Shown here in pieces: positions 50,201 to 60,940 of a DNA stretch of 64,000 nucleotides. Every line of letters begins with the position of its first letter. Position 1 is the first letter of the stretch. The translations under genes were made by a program, and so were the position numbers. The notes below the pieces were generated by a model. That model ran no database searches. It saw only the letters and a program-made list of their open reading frames with translations, and had not been told where the DNA came from. Source of the stretch: Ceratodon purpureus (taxonomy: Eukaryota > Streptophyta > Bryopsida > Pseudoditrichales > Ditrichaceae). Where the stretch lies: the NCBI GenBank assembly GCA_014871385.1, contig CM026421.1, positions 19,994,544-20,058,543 on the forward strand. Direction: 5' to 3'.

Positions 50201-52381
50201 AACATGAGTTAGCTATAATCTGTTCACGATCTTTGTCCTAGAACTTGAAGAAAACAGGCGGTGCAGGGGAGTTGAAGGTATAAATCATCCTACATTGTAA
50301 ATTATGGTTCTCTAGCTTCCACGCTAACTACATCTCAGTTGACCAGCACAAACTTCTTGCCTTCTGCAACTGTGACCAAGTGGAGGTTACGACTCAAGTA
50401 AGAGTTGCCGGCACTTATAATCATGGCCCCGGACATCCACGTGGACAGAACGCAGACACTTACAAACATTGCACCGAAACCAATTTTGACATGACAGTAC
50501 AGACCCAAACAGTCTGTTTTCAGCCGGCGGTGACGTGTCTACATTAGAGCGGAACGAAGACGATACTCTAATTTCCTAATATTAAGCCTATGGGAACAAC
50601 CTAGTACTTGAAGATTTAGCCCGGTCAAGAATTAAGAATTTGGGTTCAATGCACACTACTCGCAAGTGGCTATATCCATGTCCTAATACTACATATTACA
50701 GTGACAGTAGCAAAAGAGTTCTTTAAGTTTCTACGAGAACATCTACCACCATCTGCTTCGTGCAGTAGCATGACTACCTCACAGAACAAAGATGACAACG
50801 AAATAATCGCAACCAAATAAGACATAGCCAACCTTAGACAATCCGAACCCATGTCGCACAAGAGAACAGTTAAAAAATCGAACCTGAAACCTAGGTACAC
50901 CAGCGAATATATTCAAAGTTTCGGTTAACCACCAGAACAAAGCATTATCGTGGATGATCAAAACCGCCATTGACCATGTCATTGAACTTCGTAATGTCAC
51001 GTCTCCACAGCCAGACCATTAGTGCCACTATCTGATTGAAGTATGCAATGGATCTTTTCACGGAGCGTATGTCAGTCGCAGCGAGAGGGCCAGCATCGTG
51101 TGGCTTTTATCCGCGTAGGTAATTGGTGTTTTCAAACATAATATGAAAGCAATGAAAAGCGCAGTGACTTAAGTGCATGTGAAAACTGTACCTGGGACAC
51201 CTGCAAGTAGTGTGTGGCATGAGTATCATGCTCCTTTGCGGAAATCCTTCTTCTCTTGACATCCTTCTTGTTTGGAGAGACGGTGGTTTCCGTTTCCCAC
51301 CAAGAGCAAACCGCTCCTCGGACCTCTGGAGTAAGCGCGTCACTCCTTCGCTTTCTCTCCCCCCCCGCCCACAAGTTCTCACCAGTTTCATCCACTTGTG
51401 CTCGCCGTTGGAAAGCCTTTCGAACCAGGTACCGGGACGCCCCCAACGCATCGCAAATCTTCCGCTGCGAATCGCCCTTCGAGACTGCAGCAGTCAATAC
51501 AATATTTCTGACTTTTGTCTTTCCTTGGATATGTGTGTCACGGAGGTTTTGCAGCGCCCCTCTCAGACTTTGCACAGTTGTGGCAGCTACAGTGCGCAAC
51601 TTAAGAACAGTTGTCGATAACTCAGGGTCAATGCCTCTAATAAGATCATCTGCAAAACAACGGTGCAGGACCATCTTCTTCTCTTCCTCTGAGAAACCTG
51701 CATCCAGAACTTGCTTGAGGACCCTAAGAACCTTCGCAGCAGCATAAGCACACCTCCGGCCGCGTGGAGTGTCTTGTGTACACTCAATGTCTTGGACACC
51801 ATCAGCCGCCGACTCCGTCACCTGAGTCACGCCCTCCAAATCCTCGCCCGAGAAGTCTGCCCCACTCACTTCGCCTCCTCTTTCCCCCACCTCCCGATTG
51901 AGCTCCCACTGCCCTTCATCATCGTTCAAATCAACGGGGGGTTCTTCTCCAGACTCTCCCTGCGAACATCCTTCACCTGTATCATTCGGTATTGCAAACC
52001 GAAGTTGATCCTCCTGAACTCGGGTTCTCCATGTCCTGCGGTGCTCGCGCCGCTGTTCGACCCTGCAATGAGTTCGCACACTAAGAAGTTAACACCCATG
52101 TCACCTTCTGTTTAGGCCACCATCAGTCGCATTCTCTTAATCCAAAAAATATACCTTGTATGTCAAAAACAGAGTGCAATTTAGAGTCACAGACATTGAC
52201 ACTAGCATGAATGACACATCACTACGGGCAGCTGACGTCAAGAGCAGCACCTCAACACCCGAAGACGGTCCTGCTCCGCTCTCTCACGCAATTCTGTCTC
52301 TCGCCGTCGGCTCTCCTCCAGCATTAGTTCTCTCCTCCTCGGGACTGCATGCCTGCGATGCACATTTCTCTTGTTGCCCAT
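47289..52381 (-). CDS. Element gene 2: DDE/DDD-type transposase with HTH and Cys-rich regions
   Basis: Five exons join in phase to 1,039 residues: 52251-52381, 51192-52062, 49178-50187, 48572-49070 and 47289-47897. The N-terminus is Arg-rich (MGNKRNVHRRHAVPRRR). About residues 225-260 form a helix-turn-helix-like segment (VSKGDSQRKICDALGASRYL), suited to DNA binding. A Cys/His cluster follows (CACRYHC, HCTCQCEVC and CIKGECERC, about residues 371-470). The core has VDFAENYTFQPYNELQSMHW, IVWSDGCAAQFKSR and YFGSGHGKGLHDGAGAMLK, giving candidate acidic residues D561, D654 and D702 spaced like an RNase H-fold triad. I recall uncharacterised invertebrate proteins with very similar DFAENY, SDGAxxQ and HGKGxxDGxG blocks, but I cannot name the superfamily. 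No stop or frameshift is present. The ATG at 52381 is the first in frame. Confidence 0.8.
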
Positions 52382-52829
52382 AACTGTACGTGGTAAAAAA
52401 AGGGCTCCACACTTTCAGGGACTTCTTCTCCTGGGAACAACATGTTTGCAAGTCACACAACTGAGTCTTTAATCTTCGAAAAGTCTTAAGAAATGAACCT
52501 AATCGATTTGATAGATTCAAACAACTGGTAGTAAGTGTTGGAGATGGGCATGATCAAATACAGCTTGTCTAAAGTCACATGAACCTATCTACAAACTGAG
52601 ACAAGGCTAGCAATTTCACCTTCGCAGTTGATTGGATGATAACATGAGTGCCACGCACACCATAATCATGTCTATGACACAATCAACAAACATAGTTAAA
52701 CAATAGCGAACCATCTCTTTTTAGCTGAAAGAGAGAACACCCGTAAGACCAAAGTTCCTGTAGCACAGACCATAACCGAATTTTATCGTAGAATCAGATA
52801 CTCACTAGGCGAGGGAAACACGACATCAC
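52382..52829. other. Upstream flank of the transposase gene
   Basis: No gene seen. The transposase promoter is expected here. The boundary with captured host sequence lies somewhere before the first protease exon at 52,830. Confidence 0.4.
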
Positions 52830-53275
52830 CTAGTTGCTCCGCTGTTCGAAGTTGATGGAACACTTCACGTTTTGCAGCCAGCACGAAGAGCTCAAGAAGT
52901 ACATTCGTGTGTGTGTTATCCTGGCCAATCTGCGACTCCAGCTACAGCCAAGTATATAAGATGAAGCTCAACACTGGATATGGATAAGGACATTTCAACT
53001 GAAGTTTTCTTCTTCTCGTTTTTGGGTTTAGAGTCAGTGCAGAATTTGAGCGTACGCAAGCTGTACCTGGAAGTAAGTCTGCAGAGCTGAGTTCTCATCC
53101 TGAGGATTTGTTCCAGCGATGGGATAGTACCAATCAGCCCCAGGTTCCAACTTAACAATTCTCTGCTCCGTATGCTGAGGTTGGAAGGGGGGTCTGGCCT
53201 TCACCAGAGGTCCTCCTGAAAGAATCTTCTCAATCTGCTCTACCAGGCCCTCAGCTTCGTCGGCCGTCAAATTCC
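52830..53275 (-). pseudogene. Insulin-degrading-type M16 metallopeptidase fragment
   Basis: Two exons, 53067-53275 and 52830-52929, are in phase on the minus strand. They encode ADWYYPIAGTNPQDENSALQ, TYFQ, IGQDNTHTNVLLELFVLAAK and EVFHQLRTAEQLG. This matches the second-half (non-catalytic clamshell) region of plant peroxisomal/cytosolic insulin-degrading-like proteases, which has the pattern NPSDENSAL, YFQIGQD and FHQLRTVEQLGY. Frames are open and the splice sites are normal, but the zinc-binding HxxEH half and the C-terminus are missing. Another captured fragment inside the giant element. Confidence 0.85.
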
Positions 53276-53989
53276 CTGGAAACAACTCAGAATTTTAGTT
53301 TGTTTCCACGAAAACTTGGCTAAGAATCTGCCGAAGAACGAAATGTTACTAAGTAGTAGACCCGAGAAACCTTCCTACAGTCAATGAGTAACTCTTCCTC
53401 CAGTTTGACAATAGGAAAGAAATGAAGACTTTTTAAATCCTCTTAAAATCTGCCTCAAATGTGGTCGACCTAAATATAATTGTGAAACGCATACCTCCAA
53501 TAAAGCACTCTCGAAAATCCGTGACAGCATGCGAGGGAAAATTGCAGTCAAATCTCGGCCCTCTACGACTCAAGGGCCAACTGATATTTTTTCCTTTGAC
53601 ATATTTAAACAGCACGTATCATAAGAGCTTTTATCAGGATGTTTTATATGAAATCTTCTTATTTAAACCAAGTTCAGCCCCTTATGCGTTCAAATTAATG
53701 ACACCTATTTCAGATTTCCATCGTTATCCTTGTATGGTTATATTTCTGTAATGTTTGTACAGTTACATGCTTTTGCGATGCTAATAATCCAGACGCCACT
53801 TTTATTTGCCGAAACTAACATTCCGTGAATTTTTGATGTATCTATATGACCGTATGCAACGCATTGGTTCGGAGTTCGAGAACGTCCGTGTGTCGTAGTA
53901 AGGAAAGTATCCATGACTACTATTCTCCCACGAGCACTAACTAGAGTAGAATCAGCCATCAGACATATAGAACAAAAGCACTGAGCGGT
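53276..53989. other. Gap between the protease and SMC3 fragments
   Basis: AT-rich; short ORFs only. The inverted repeat with the right-hand element copy is already established at 53,990 and may continue to the left, but the partner lies outside the window. Confidence 0.4.
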
Positions 53990-54039
53990 TAACGTGAATC
54001 TGATAAGATAGGGATGGAAATAGAGGCATGATATATTAC

Positions 54040-55340
54040 CTCTCAATCGCATCAGACGGCAAGGATCCCAGGTCACGAATCTTCCTCATCAAGTCTTCTC
54101 GTTTAGCTTGAAGGAGATTACGCGTACTCAATAATTGCTCCAGCTCTTTAGATTCATCTTGCAGTGTGAGTTCATATTTGTCCTCAGAACCCTGACAATA
54201 CAAAGAACTGTTCATGAACTAACCTCAATCATCAACAACAAGACTTCTCTCGGCAAATGCTACTCATTGTAGTGCAGCTGTGACCAAGATCACCGTACAC
54301 CACCAAAATGTAGGAAATGTTACTGATTACCTCCACCTCCAATACGTGCGAATGACTCGAATCATAAAAATATTTAACTACATCGACCACTGACTTGAGC
54401 ACCTGAAGTTTTTCCGTCCCATTTTTCAATTCCCGAATTCTCTTCGAAGGCTTCTCAATCGGGTCAGTCACCGCTGGTAACGCAAACAATACAACGTCAG
54501 TAAGCGAGTCAACTGCTAAACAAGTGCAAAAGAAATGCACGCATTACGTTGTTGAGCACCTTTTCGTCAACATTTCAACAGAAAATTAAATATGCAGACA
54601 TTGTAACAAGGCAAATGGCACCTACACTTCAGATGGCGCAGAGCTTCGTGTACAGCGTTCTTGGCTTCCTTCAGCTCTTGTTTTCTAAGATCCACTTCCT
54701 GGAGACTCCCCTATTATCAGGTCCAGCTAACTGACCCTGCAGCTCCTGTTGCCTCTTTTCAAGATTTGATGAAAGTAGTGTCTCCGAGGTCTCTCTTCAT
54801 GGTCTCAGCCTGTGACCAAAGAACAAGAATATTATACTTCCGATTCCAGGGAACATACTGAGCACCACAGTCGAGATCGCACTTAATCTACACCCACCTT
54901 CTTAGAAGACAACAATGGCCAGAGTTCATACTTATACGAATTTTCTTGTTCACGCAGAAGCAACATATGTACCCCAAAACTTCATGTCAAAATTCCTCTT
55001 CAATGTGCATCTGCTTAAACCAATAGGTTGTAAATTAACCCTAGCGGCCCTCCATTTTTTCACCCATCAATTGTACACATTTGTTTGTTCCATGTATGAA
55101 GGTCAGATTATGCTGTGAGTATGCTCGGGCCAAATAGTACGTTGCCAAACTAATCCTATTCAGCACAGATGAATGAGTGACCCACTACTGTACCTATAAC
55201 ATCATAGAAAGGAAGAATCATACGCCCGTCCGACGACCTTGGCAATCAAGAAGTTGTTTCTTCACCTCCCATCGAAGCAATGCCTGCTCTTTGGGCCTGA
55301 ACCTGGTTATGAGCTGTGGCAAGCAACCGTTTCTGCACAT
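54040..55340 (-). pseudogene. SMC3: SMC3 cohesin subunit, coiled-coil fragment (left copy)
   Basis: SMC3 is the cohesin ATPase that holds sister chromatids together. On the minus strand the exon 54040-54191 encodes LQDESKELEQLLSTRNLLQ, KREDLMRKIRDLGSLPSD and AIER, which fits the late coiled coil of plant SMC3 (pattern ELEQxLSKRNLL and KKIRELGxLPSDAFE). Further upstream pieces encode SSNLEKRQQELQGQL and DLRKQELKEAKNAVHEAL (54,620-54,810) and LLATAHNQVQAQRAGIASM (near 55,300). The middle pieces need at least two frameshifts, and an in-frame TGA follows the frame-one reading, so this is a dead fragment. No ATPase head is present in the window. The region is copied in mirror image at 62,650-63,950. 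Confidence 0.8.
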
Positions 55341-57016
55341 CACAAATTGGTATTTATCGTTTAGCACACGTCATCGGTATTAGTTCAGGACCTCGTGTTG
55401 TCACATCTAAAATACCACTTAAGAAGGAACCAGAGAAACGCCCATCACATTTTTGATGGCGACACGCTAAATATGGAACACAGTATACCAGATAGAATCT
55501 TAGAGAAGCTCAACAACAAAGCCCATTGAAAGTAAGATACAAACCGAGAATATTACCTACACATGAACAAACACGTAGCACGAATGAGGAAGATTCTGGA
55601 AGAATCAATACCTTCTATGTTGAGACATCATACCTTAAACGCCACAGTGGAAAACGAATTCGTAGGATGCGAGTACTGCTCCCCTTCGGCGAAACCCTAA
55701 ACCATGAGAAGACGAACATGAGTATACAGCAATGGATTTAAGTACGCCTGAACTCAATTCATAATCGGACTTGACAACTCCATTATGAATCCTTCAAGCT
55801 CAAAACTACGGGCGCGTTACAATTCCCTTATGCTCCCAGTCAATATTTCTTCCTGACCGTAGCCTTCGGCAGCAACGCCCACAACATTACCCACCTCAAA
55901 AGTGGCATGAACTTCGGATATGGACAAACACTCAAAGCTCGAATTCCTGAAGCTCATTTGTGTTACTTGTTGTATCACGTTGGAAACTTGCTTACCTCAT
56001 GTCCATTAGAAGACGCGGCCGCCTCTCCCTCCATCAGAAGCCCTCTTCATGCGCTCCATCGCACTCCACTGAGACTCGATCACGCCAAGCTCCCTAAACC
56101 CTAATTTCCAGCGAAGACTAAAATCCAGGAATCCATACCTCCAGTCCTCACATTCGCCGCACTATCGGAGCCGCGGCCTCAGACTTGCACTGGATTCGGT
56201 CGGCACCAAATGAGTATTTTCCGCCGCCTCCTCCAGTTGATTACCTCCCACGTGAGGGTCCACTCCACCGAGGCTCTTCATTAAAAGTAGCATTTTCCAA
56301 CATTGATTACCATCGAACATTTTCTTACAAATGAAGACGTTCAGACCTTCTACTTGACGACTGTACCATCGCCTGACACCCTTTCATGTCTTGCAGGATC
56401 GACAGAACTGCATTCATTGGAAACACTAAAGACGTTCCCATGATACTGTTGAACATACGGTTATGACGTGGCAGTAGTCCACAGCACTTGCATTCCACTA
56501 GCACTTTTTTCACAGTGAATTTACTGTAAAATGTCCATTTTTAATTTAATTATTTTTCACTTTTTTTTTCCCCAAGAACTCACAGTCTTCAGGAACATCC
56601 GGAAAGAATATTGAAATTTTGAAAAAGATAAATTAAAGATCCCCAAAAGTTTCGTTGAAAACACTGTCCTGAAAACGTCGGAACGACACTTTTAGCCCAT
56701 CCGAGGTTCCAAAGTACTGAAACAGATACATTTACTAAACCCTATTTCAAAAGCGGGGTGCATAGCGAAATTAAAAGTGATATCGGACAAAACCCTAAAC
56801 CGTTCTGTTCACTTTTCGAAACGAGTCAGTTCACTTTGCCTGACTTTGACATCTCCGTTTTCCATTGTAAACTCAATATCTTTTCTCGCAACTTTGGGAA
56901 GTTGAAGAAGATCAAGTCTACTTTCCGTATCCCAAACTTAATTTTGCATCGACATAACATAGATCCCACTTTCTCTAGTGTTTACGGAAGGGGCTGAAAT
57001 TGGTGAAAAGATAAGC
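55341..57016. other. Right subterminal region of the giant element, no gene recognised
   Basis: The region includes a plant-leader-like stretch with AAACCCTAA near 56,095 and a GCC-rich block near 56,010-56,200, possibly the 5' end of another captured gene that I cannot name. From 56,740 to 57,049 it becomes rich in AAAGTGA and TTCACTT motifs close to the terminus. Confidence 0.45.
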
Positions 57017-57049
57017 ACTTTTTTGGTTCACTTTATTGTGCTTCCCCCC
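57017..57049 (-). repeat. Right terminal inverted repeat of giant element copy 1
   Basis: Reverse complement of the left end: GCACTTTTTTGGTTCACTTT then ATTGTGCTTCCCCCC. It is followed directly by ACCA and the exon of an unrecognised gene. Confidence 0.88.
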
Positions 57050-58470
57050 ACCAACGAACATTGACACGTGCATCTCAGATCTTGCATCCCGAAAACGACG
57101 AGTCAGGGACGCTGTCAAGTGCCCAGTGACGACTGAGTCGTCAGCCCCGAGCAGATACTTCTCTGCCACATCAGCTTCAGACAGAAGCAACCAACGATAG
57201 ATATTCCTTGACACGGCAAGTTTTCCAGGAGGCTCAGGGAACAAAATTCTGGCAAGGTCAAACTCATTCCGTGGGAGATGCTGTAGCTGTGGGAGCAGCA
57301 TAGGCTTGATCAATTCTCCAGAACGATCTTTCGAATCTGGTGGAAACAACAGCTAGTATTAGCACCAAATAATTGGAATTTGAGACCACTATCCAACACC
57401 CTGATGGGTGAACGCAGAGAAGAAACCCACACCAGACCTGCTTATTCTGCTTATAAACGCAATTACGCAAGAACCAAACGCGGTTCTGTACACAAGTCTC
57501 GAACAACCACGTTCTGTCAAGGACCAATTAACTAAAACTGACAGCTCCTCATCAGACTTACAGACATAACGACAGACAGGCTCAGACTGCCCTAGTCAAC
57601 CCATTAACATTCGCCAGACTATCATGTCTCCCAATTAGTGACGAATTAGCTCGTATCCCAAACATGGGACAACATGGGGGTAGTCAAAGCATCAGACACA
57701 AAACCTGTTTATTCTGCCTATGGAGGCAAGAAGCCCAAAACATCAAAAACCGAAGTACAACAATCCATGCTAACGATCACCGGCCCCCAAAATACAGCCA
57801 CGAACATCAGTGTGGACACAGTAAACAAACAAACAATCCAATAACACCCCAAAGTGAGCCAGAACCCCGTCAAGGTTCAAGAAAACAGCACACAAGGAAA
57901 CGAAGGTAAACAGACCTGCTGGACCTGGTTGCAATGCATCCCCATCGACAGGCAGCGCGCATTCCCGTGCCGTTCCTGCAGTTGATCCCAGTACGGACCT
58001 TATATCTTGAATGGTTATGCCCTCAAATATTCCAAGTGAATCATCACCCACCGTTAGTGAATCAGGACGCAAGCGAGTCCGAGCAGCAATTCTGGAAACA
58101 GCGATCGTCCCATTGTCATCGTCAGCAAGCTCCTGCCATGGCCTCCCGTCGAAAGAAAGCCAAATGCGTGGCTTCATCGGAAACCTGCTTTCCACCGCAC
58201 AGACGCTATCACTCATCATCAACAGAAGACACCAAACCCCCAACGCCGAACTCCACACCTCCAGCATTCCAAACTCAAAGAGACTCTACTTTTGAGATTC
58301 AAACCCGACCATGCCCTCAACATACAAGATGTCGTGCAGCAAAGAAAGTAGGCAAGCAGGCGGGAATCAACTCACCACCACCAAACCCTAGATCACCGCA
58401 AAGCTCTCCACCGCCTTTACCAGCTCAAGAAAGCACAACGCACCCAAATCAGATCGCACTGCGGGGCCAT
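57050..58470 (-). pseudogene. Unrecognised conserved-looking gene, cut by the giant element
   Basis: Two exons, 57916-58184 and 57050-57336, are in phase on the minus strand. They encode FDGRPWQELADDDNGTIAVS, RIAARTRLRPDSLTVGDDSL, FDLARILFPEPPGKL and VAEKYLLGADDSVVTGHL. The frames are long and open, the codon use looks genic, and an AAACCCTAA-type leader lies near 58,850. A first exon starting at the ATG at 58,470 is possible but unproven. The coding frame runs straight into the element terminus at 57049, so the second element copy must have inserted inside this exon. I do not recognise the family. The rest of the gene should lie beyond the far end of copy 2. Confidence 0.55.
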
Positions 58471-59760
58471 TGAACTCACACGCAAGAAAATCGAAAATCG
58501 AAACAAACCCTAGGTTCACACAAACAGAAACGAAACCCTCGGATTGACGCAAATCAAAGCGACAGAAGAAAGAGAGAAAGAAAACGGTCGAAATACATGC
58601 AGAAATGAAAACCTGATTAGCAAATCTTGGAAAAGTGAAACTTCAGAAGAAAGGAAACAAACAAAGTGAAAGAGATAGACATGCCTCAAATCGCTGAAAT
58701 CCGATAACCTTAAGTAAACTACGACCGTGAACATAAGAAGCATGCGACAGGAGAGGGAGTGAAATCAGCGTACGAGAGAAACAGGAGAGCGATGTAGAGA
58801 GCGAAAGGGACACTGCAAATGCGAGCGTACCACTGGCCAAGTACCCCCCGAAACCCTAAACATGGCGTTCAGAACTTCACACTGGCCCTCGGCTCTAGGG
58901 TAGAAGCACCTATAACCAACAACTTAAGGATTTTGAGCCTTTTTTTGGGGGTTATTTTTGGGGTATAATTTTCACGTGTAGAAAAGTAGGTTTCTCATAG
59001 AATGCAAAATCTTCAAAATTTTCTTTCCAATATTGAAATAGATACAAATTTTTAAACACAAAAGTACTTCCTAACCAAAAACCGATCTGTAGACTTTTCC
59101 ATTGTCACACCTAGTTGGTACTAATTTCCACTCATGAGTGTACCCAAAACCACCAGCTTTTTGAGTGTTTTGATTGGTCAGTTTGAATTGAGTGGTCTGA
59201 CAGCCAATCTGCGGTTCTTGGGACATCTACAGGTTGGTTATGGGGGTGCTATTGGAAATGGGTGCTTCTACCCTAACAGCCCCTCGAAATGGCGCCTACG
59301 TTTGGCTGCCCGCCATATGCACTATCCGGCCCAAAAACCATAATTTCTGTTTTTTGCATTTTTTAAAGAGTTTTGAGTTTAAAAATGAGGTCTACGATTC
59401 CATTTTACCCGTGGAGAGGCCTCCCTAGTGCCATGGCTGACATCAACCATTAAAAATTAGGGGGCAAATATACCTCAAATAATTTTATGGACAGGCAGTG
59501 CACATGGACGAGCAGCTAGGCGTAGGTGCCATTCCGAGGCGCTGTTAGTGCCGAGGCTGGCCCTCGCACATTAGCCTACCCTCAACAACCAATTGTTGCA
59601 GCCCGAGGGATAAAATCCACCTGCCCCTCCGCCATTGGTTGGAAATAAATCGCGTTCACACAATATAACATGTTCCCCACCTCCACAGGTCTCGTGAAAA
59701 GTCTTTTGACATATTTGATCTAATCAATTTTCATTTATCTTTTGAGATGTAGGTTGTCCC
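58471..59760. other. Promoter-side and intergenic sequence of the interrupted gene
   Basis: The telo-box (58,850) and a GA-rich leader (58,560-58,800) suggest the 5' untranslated region of the interrupted gene. Beyond 58,900 I see only short ORFs and no recognised feature. Confidence 0.4.
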
Positions 59761-59815
59761 ACAGAAATTTGAGGAACAGAAGGATGACTCCGACAACGAT
59801 AGTGACCTCTCCGGG

Positions 59816-60061
59816 ATGCGCTGTTGTGTTAATCTTGTTTTAGTTGGTCGTCGTTTTGTCATAGGTTTACCTGCTGTGTCTTTAGTGGCGCCTCCATCTC
59901 CTGTCCAATTGAATCCATCGAGAGTCATTGTTGATCGGGTTGCTCGTACGAATTACATGCAAGATTGGCAAGCTCAGGCCAAGTTGCGTCGTCTAGATGA
60001 TAGAGCCAAGGCGATTCTCACACCTCGTCGTTCTCTTAGAATTGCTTCTCAGACAGTCTAG
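59816..60061 (+). CDS. Unrecognised small ORF
   Basis: An open frame that extends upstream to about 59,755 through an acidic Asp/Ser run, then encodes an Arg-rich C-terminus with LRRLDDRAKAILTPRRSLRI. No family recognised. It may be a relic of the same mobile DNA as the gene at 60,210. Confidence 0.3.
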   Translation: MRCCVNLVLVGRRFVIGLPAVSLVAPPSPVQLNPSRVIVDRVARTNYMQDWQAQAKLRRLDDRAKAILTPRRSLRIASQTV

Positions 60062-60209
60062 TTCATATTCTCATCTTGCAATGTATCCAAACATTGTAAT
60101 CTTCCACATGAACGAGTTGTAGTCTTCACATTATATTTATTTCACTATTGCATTTGTTAAAATTCATATTCTTTCGAAATGTATTGTGCTCCGTTTACCA
60201 ACCTTCCAA

Positions 60210-60374
60210 ATGACGTTATCCAACGTGTTCGTACCTGAGCAAGTCCCACCTTCACCCAATGACTCCGTTGAAGAGGATTATAACATTGCCTTGGAGAATT
60301 AACATTCTCCAAGCCTAGATTTTGTCGACTTGGAAGACGATGCTCCTACGAATGCTCCATCTTTCAATCAGCAC
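60210..60374 (+). pseudogene. 5' part of the gene split by the Ty3 element
   Basis: From ATG 60210 the frame runs MTLSNVFVPEQVPPSPN, meets TAA at 60300-60302, and continues in the same frame to the LTR at 60375. Its last bases, AGCAC, are the complement of the GTGCT duplication. The frame lines up with the minus-strand frame starting at 23964, so both are halves of one gene now 36 kb apart. Confidence 0.55.
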
Positions 60375-60568
60375 TGTTAGGAATCCATTCATGTCGACGC
60401 TCTTACATCATAAACCAAAGTTTCCTACAATATAATCTTTATTAAGTAAACAAGATGACAAGTGAGAGGAAAGTCCTCCTCTCACTTGTTATAAGGAAGA
60501 TACCATAACCGCTCTAACTACCTCCTTGCTAAGTAAGAGTAAGTCCAGACGAGTGTCTACTCGTAACA
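60375..60568 (-). repeat. 3' LTR of the Ty3/Gypsy retrotransposon
   Basis: Reverse complement of the LTR at 23,965-24,158, the same 194-bp length and TG...CA ends. On the minus strand it is preceded by a polypurine tract (TTGGGGGGGTAA, at about 60,569-60,580) and followed by GTGCT. Confidence 0.9.
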
Positions 60569-60940
60569 TTACCCCCCCAATAAGGTTGAAGGTTGCGGCC
60601 TCTCCTCTTAGAAGGTCTTGACCCTACCGCATCCGGATGCCGGTGGTGGAAATCCCGAACTGCATCAGCTGCATTCTGTAGATTCTCCTCAGGTTCCCAA
60701 GAGTTCTCCTCTGGCCCATATCCCTCCCAACTGACTAAATAATGTAACTTCCGCCACCGGCCTTGCAGCCGCGAGTCCAAGACCGCATGAACCTCCCACT
60801 GAACATTTCCATCGGGTGTAATAATTGGTGGAGGAGGTTGGCGACGCCGTCCCTCGATGGTGTCCTCGTGGTACCGCTGGAGAAGGTTAACATGAAACAC
60901 ATCATGAATCCGTAGGGTCTTGGGGAGCTTAAGCTTATAA
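60569..60940 (-). pseudogene. Ty3/Gypsy integrase tail with chromodomain
   Basis: The minus-strand frame encodes LRIHDVFHVNLLQRY, the end of the integrase GPY/F module, then a chromodomain with LHYLVSWEGYGPEENSWEPE (aromatic W, Y and W residues of the methyl-lysine cage pattern). It ends just before the polypurine tract. This is the missing end of the integrase at 26,281-26,836. The junction with the giant element is at 60,941, preceded on the minus strand by its six C residues and followed by TTAT. Confidence 0.9.

Larger units (their letters stand above)
26837..57049. mobile_element. Giant 30.2-kb terminal-inverted-repeat transposon, copy 1
   Basis: The left end (26837) reads GGGGGGAAGCACAATAAAGT then GAACC, and the right end (57049) is its reverse complement; similarity continues to about 33 bases through an AAGTGC. 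The left flank is TTAT, inside a Ty3 integrase frame. The other Ty3 half, now at 60,940, also carries TTAT next to the same right-end sequence, which implies a 4-bp target duplication. The element contains a complete transposase-type gene, a zinc-cluster gene, a B3 gene, an F-box-like ORF, host gene fragments with introns, and repeats rich in AGTGAA/TTCACT. I cannot assign a superfamily; the 4-bp duplication and G-run ends do not by themselves settle it. The right flank (ACCA) does not match TTAT, which is explained by inversion between two copies. Confidence 0.78.
53990..57049. repeat. Left arm of a large inverted repeat
   Basis: Every position x here pairs with 117,990 minus x in 60,941-64,000. 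I found no length difference and a single base difference (56735 against 61255) in the parts I compared. The arm is the right-hand end of giant element copy 1. The match reaches the window edge, so the true arm is longer than 3.06 kb. Confidence 0.95.

Noticed and set aside
51210..51747. Plus-strand ORFs of 136-163 codons at 51.2-51.8 kb
   Set aside because: They lie antisense to the well-supported transposase exon 2 and have no family likeness.
56758..56997. 79-codon ORF present in both arms of the inverted repeat
   Set aside because: Low-complexity, AGTGA-motif-rich terminal sequence. It is identical in both arms only because the whole arm is duplicated.
26837..57049. Helitron or LTR-type origin for the giant element
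   Set aside because: Helitrons lack terminal inverted repeats and make no target duplication. The ends are inverted, not direct, and no Rep/helicase or reverse transcriptase is inside.
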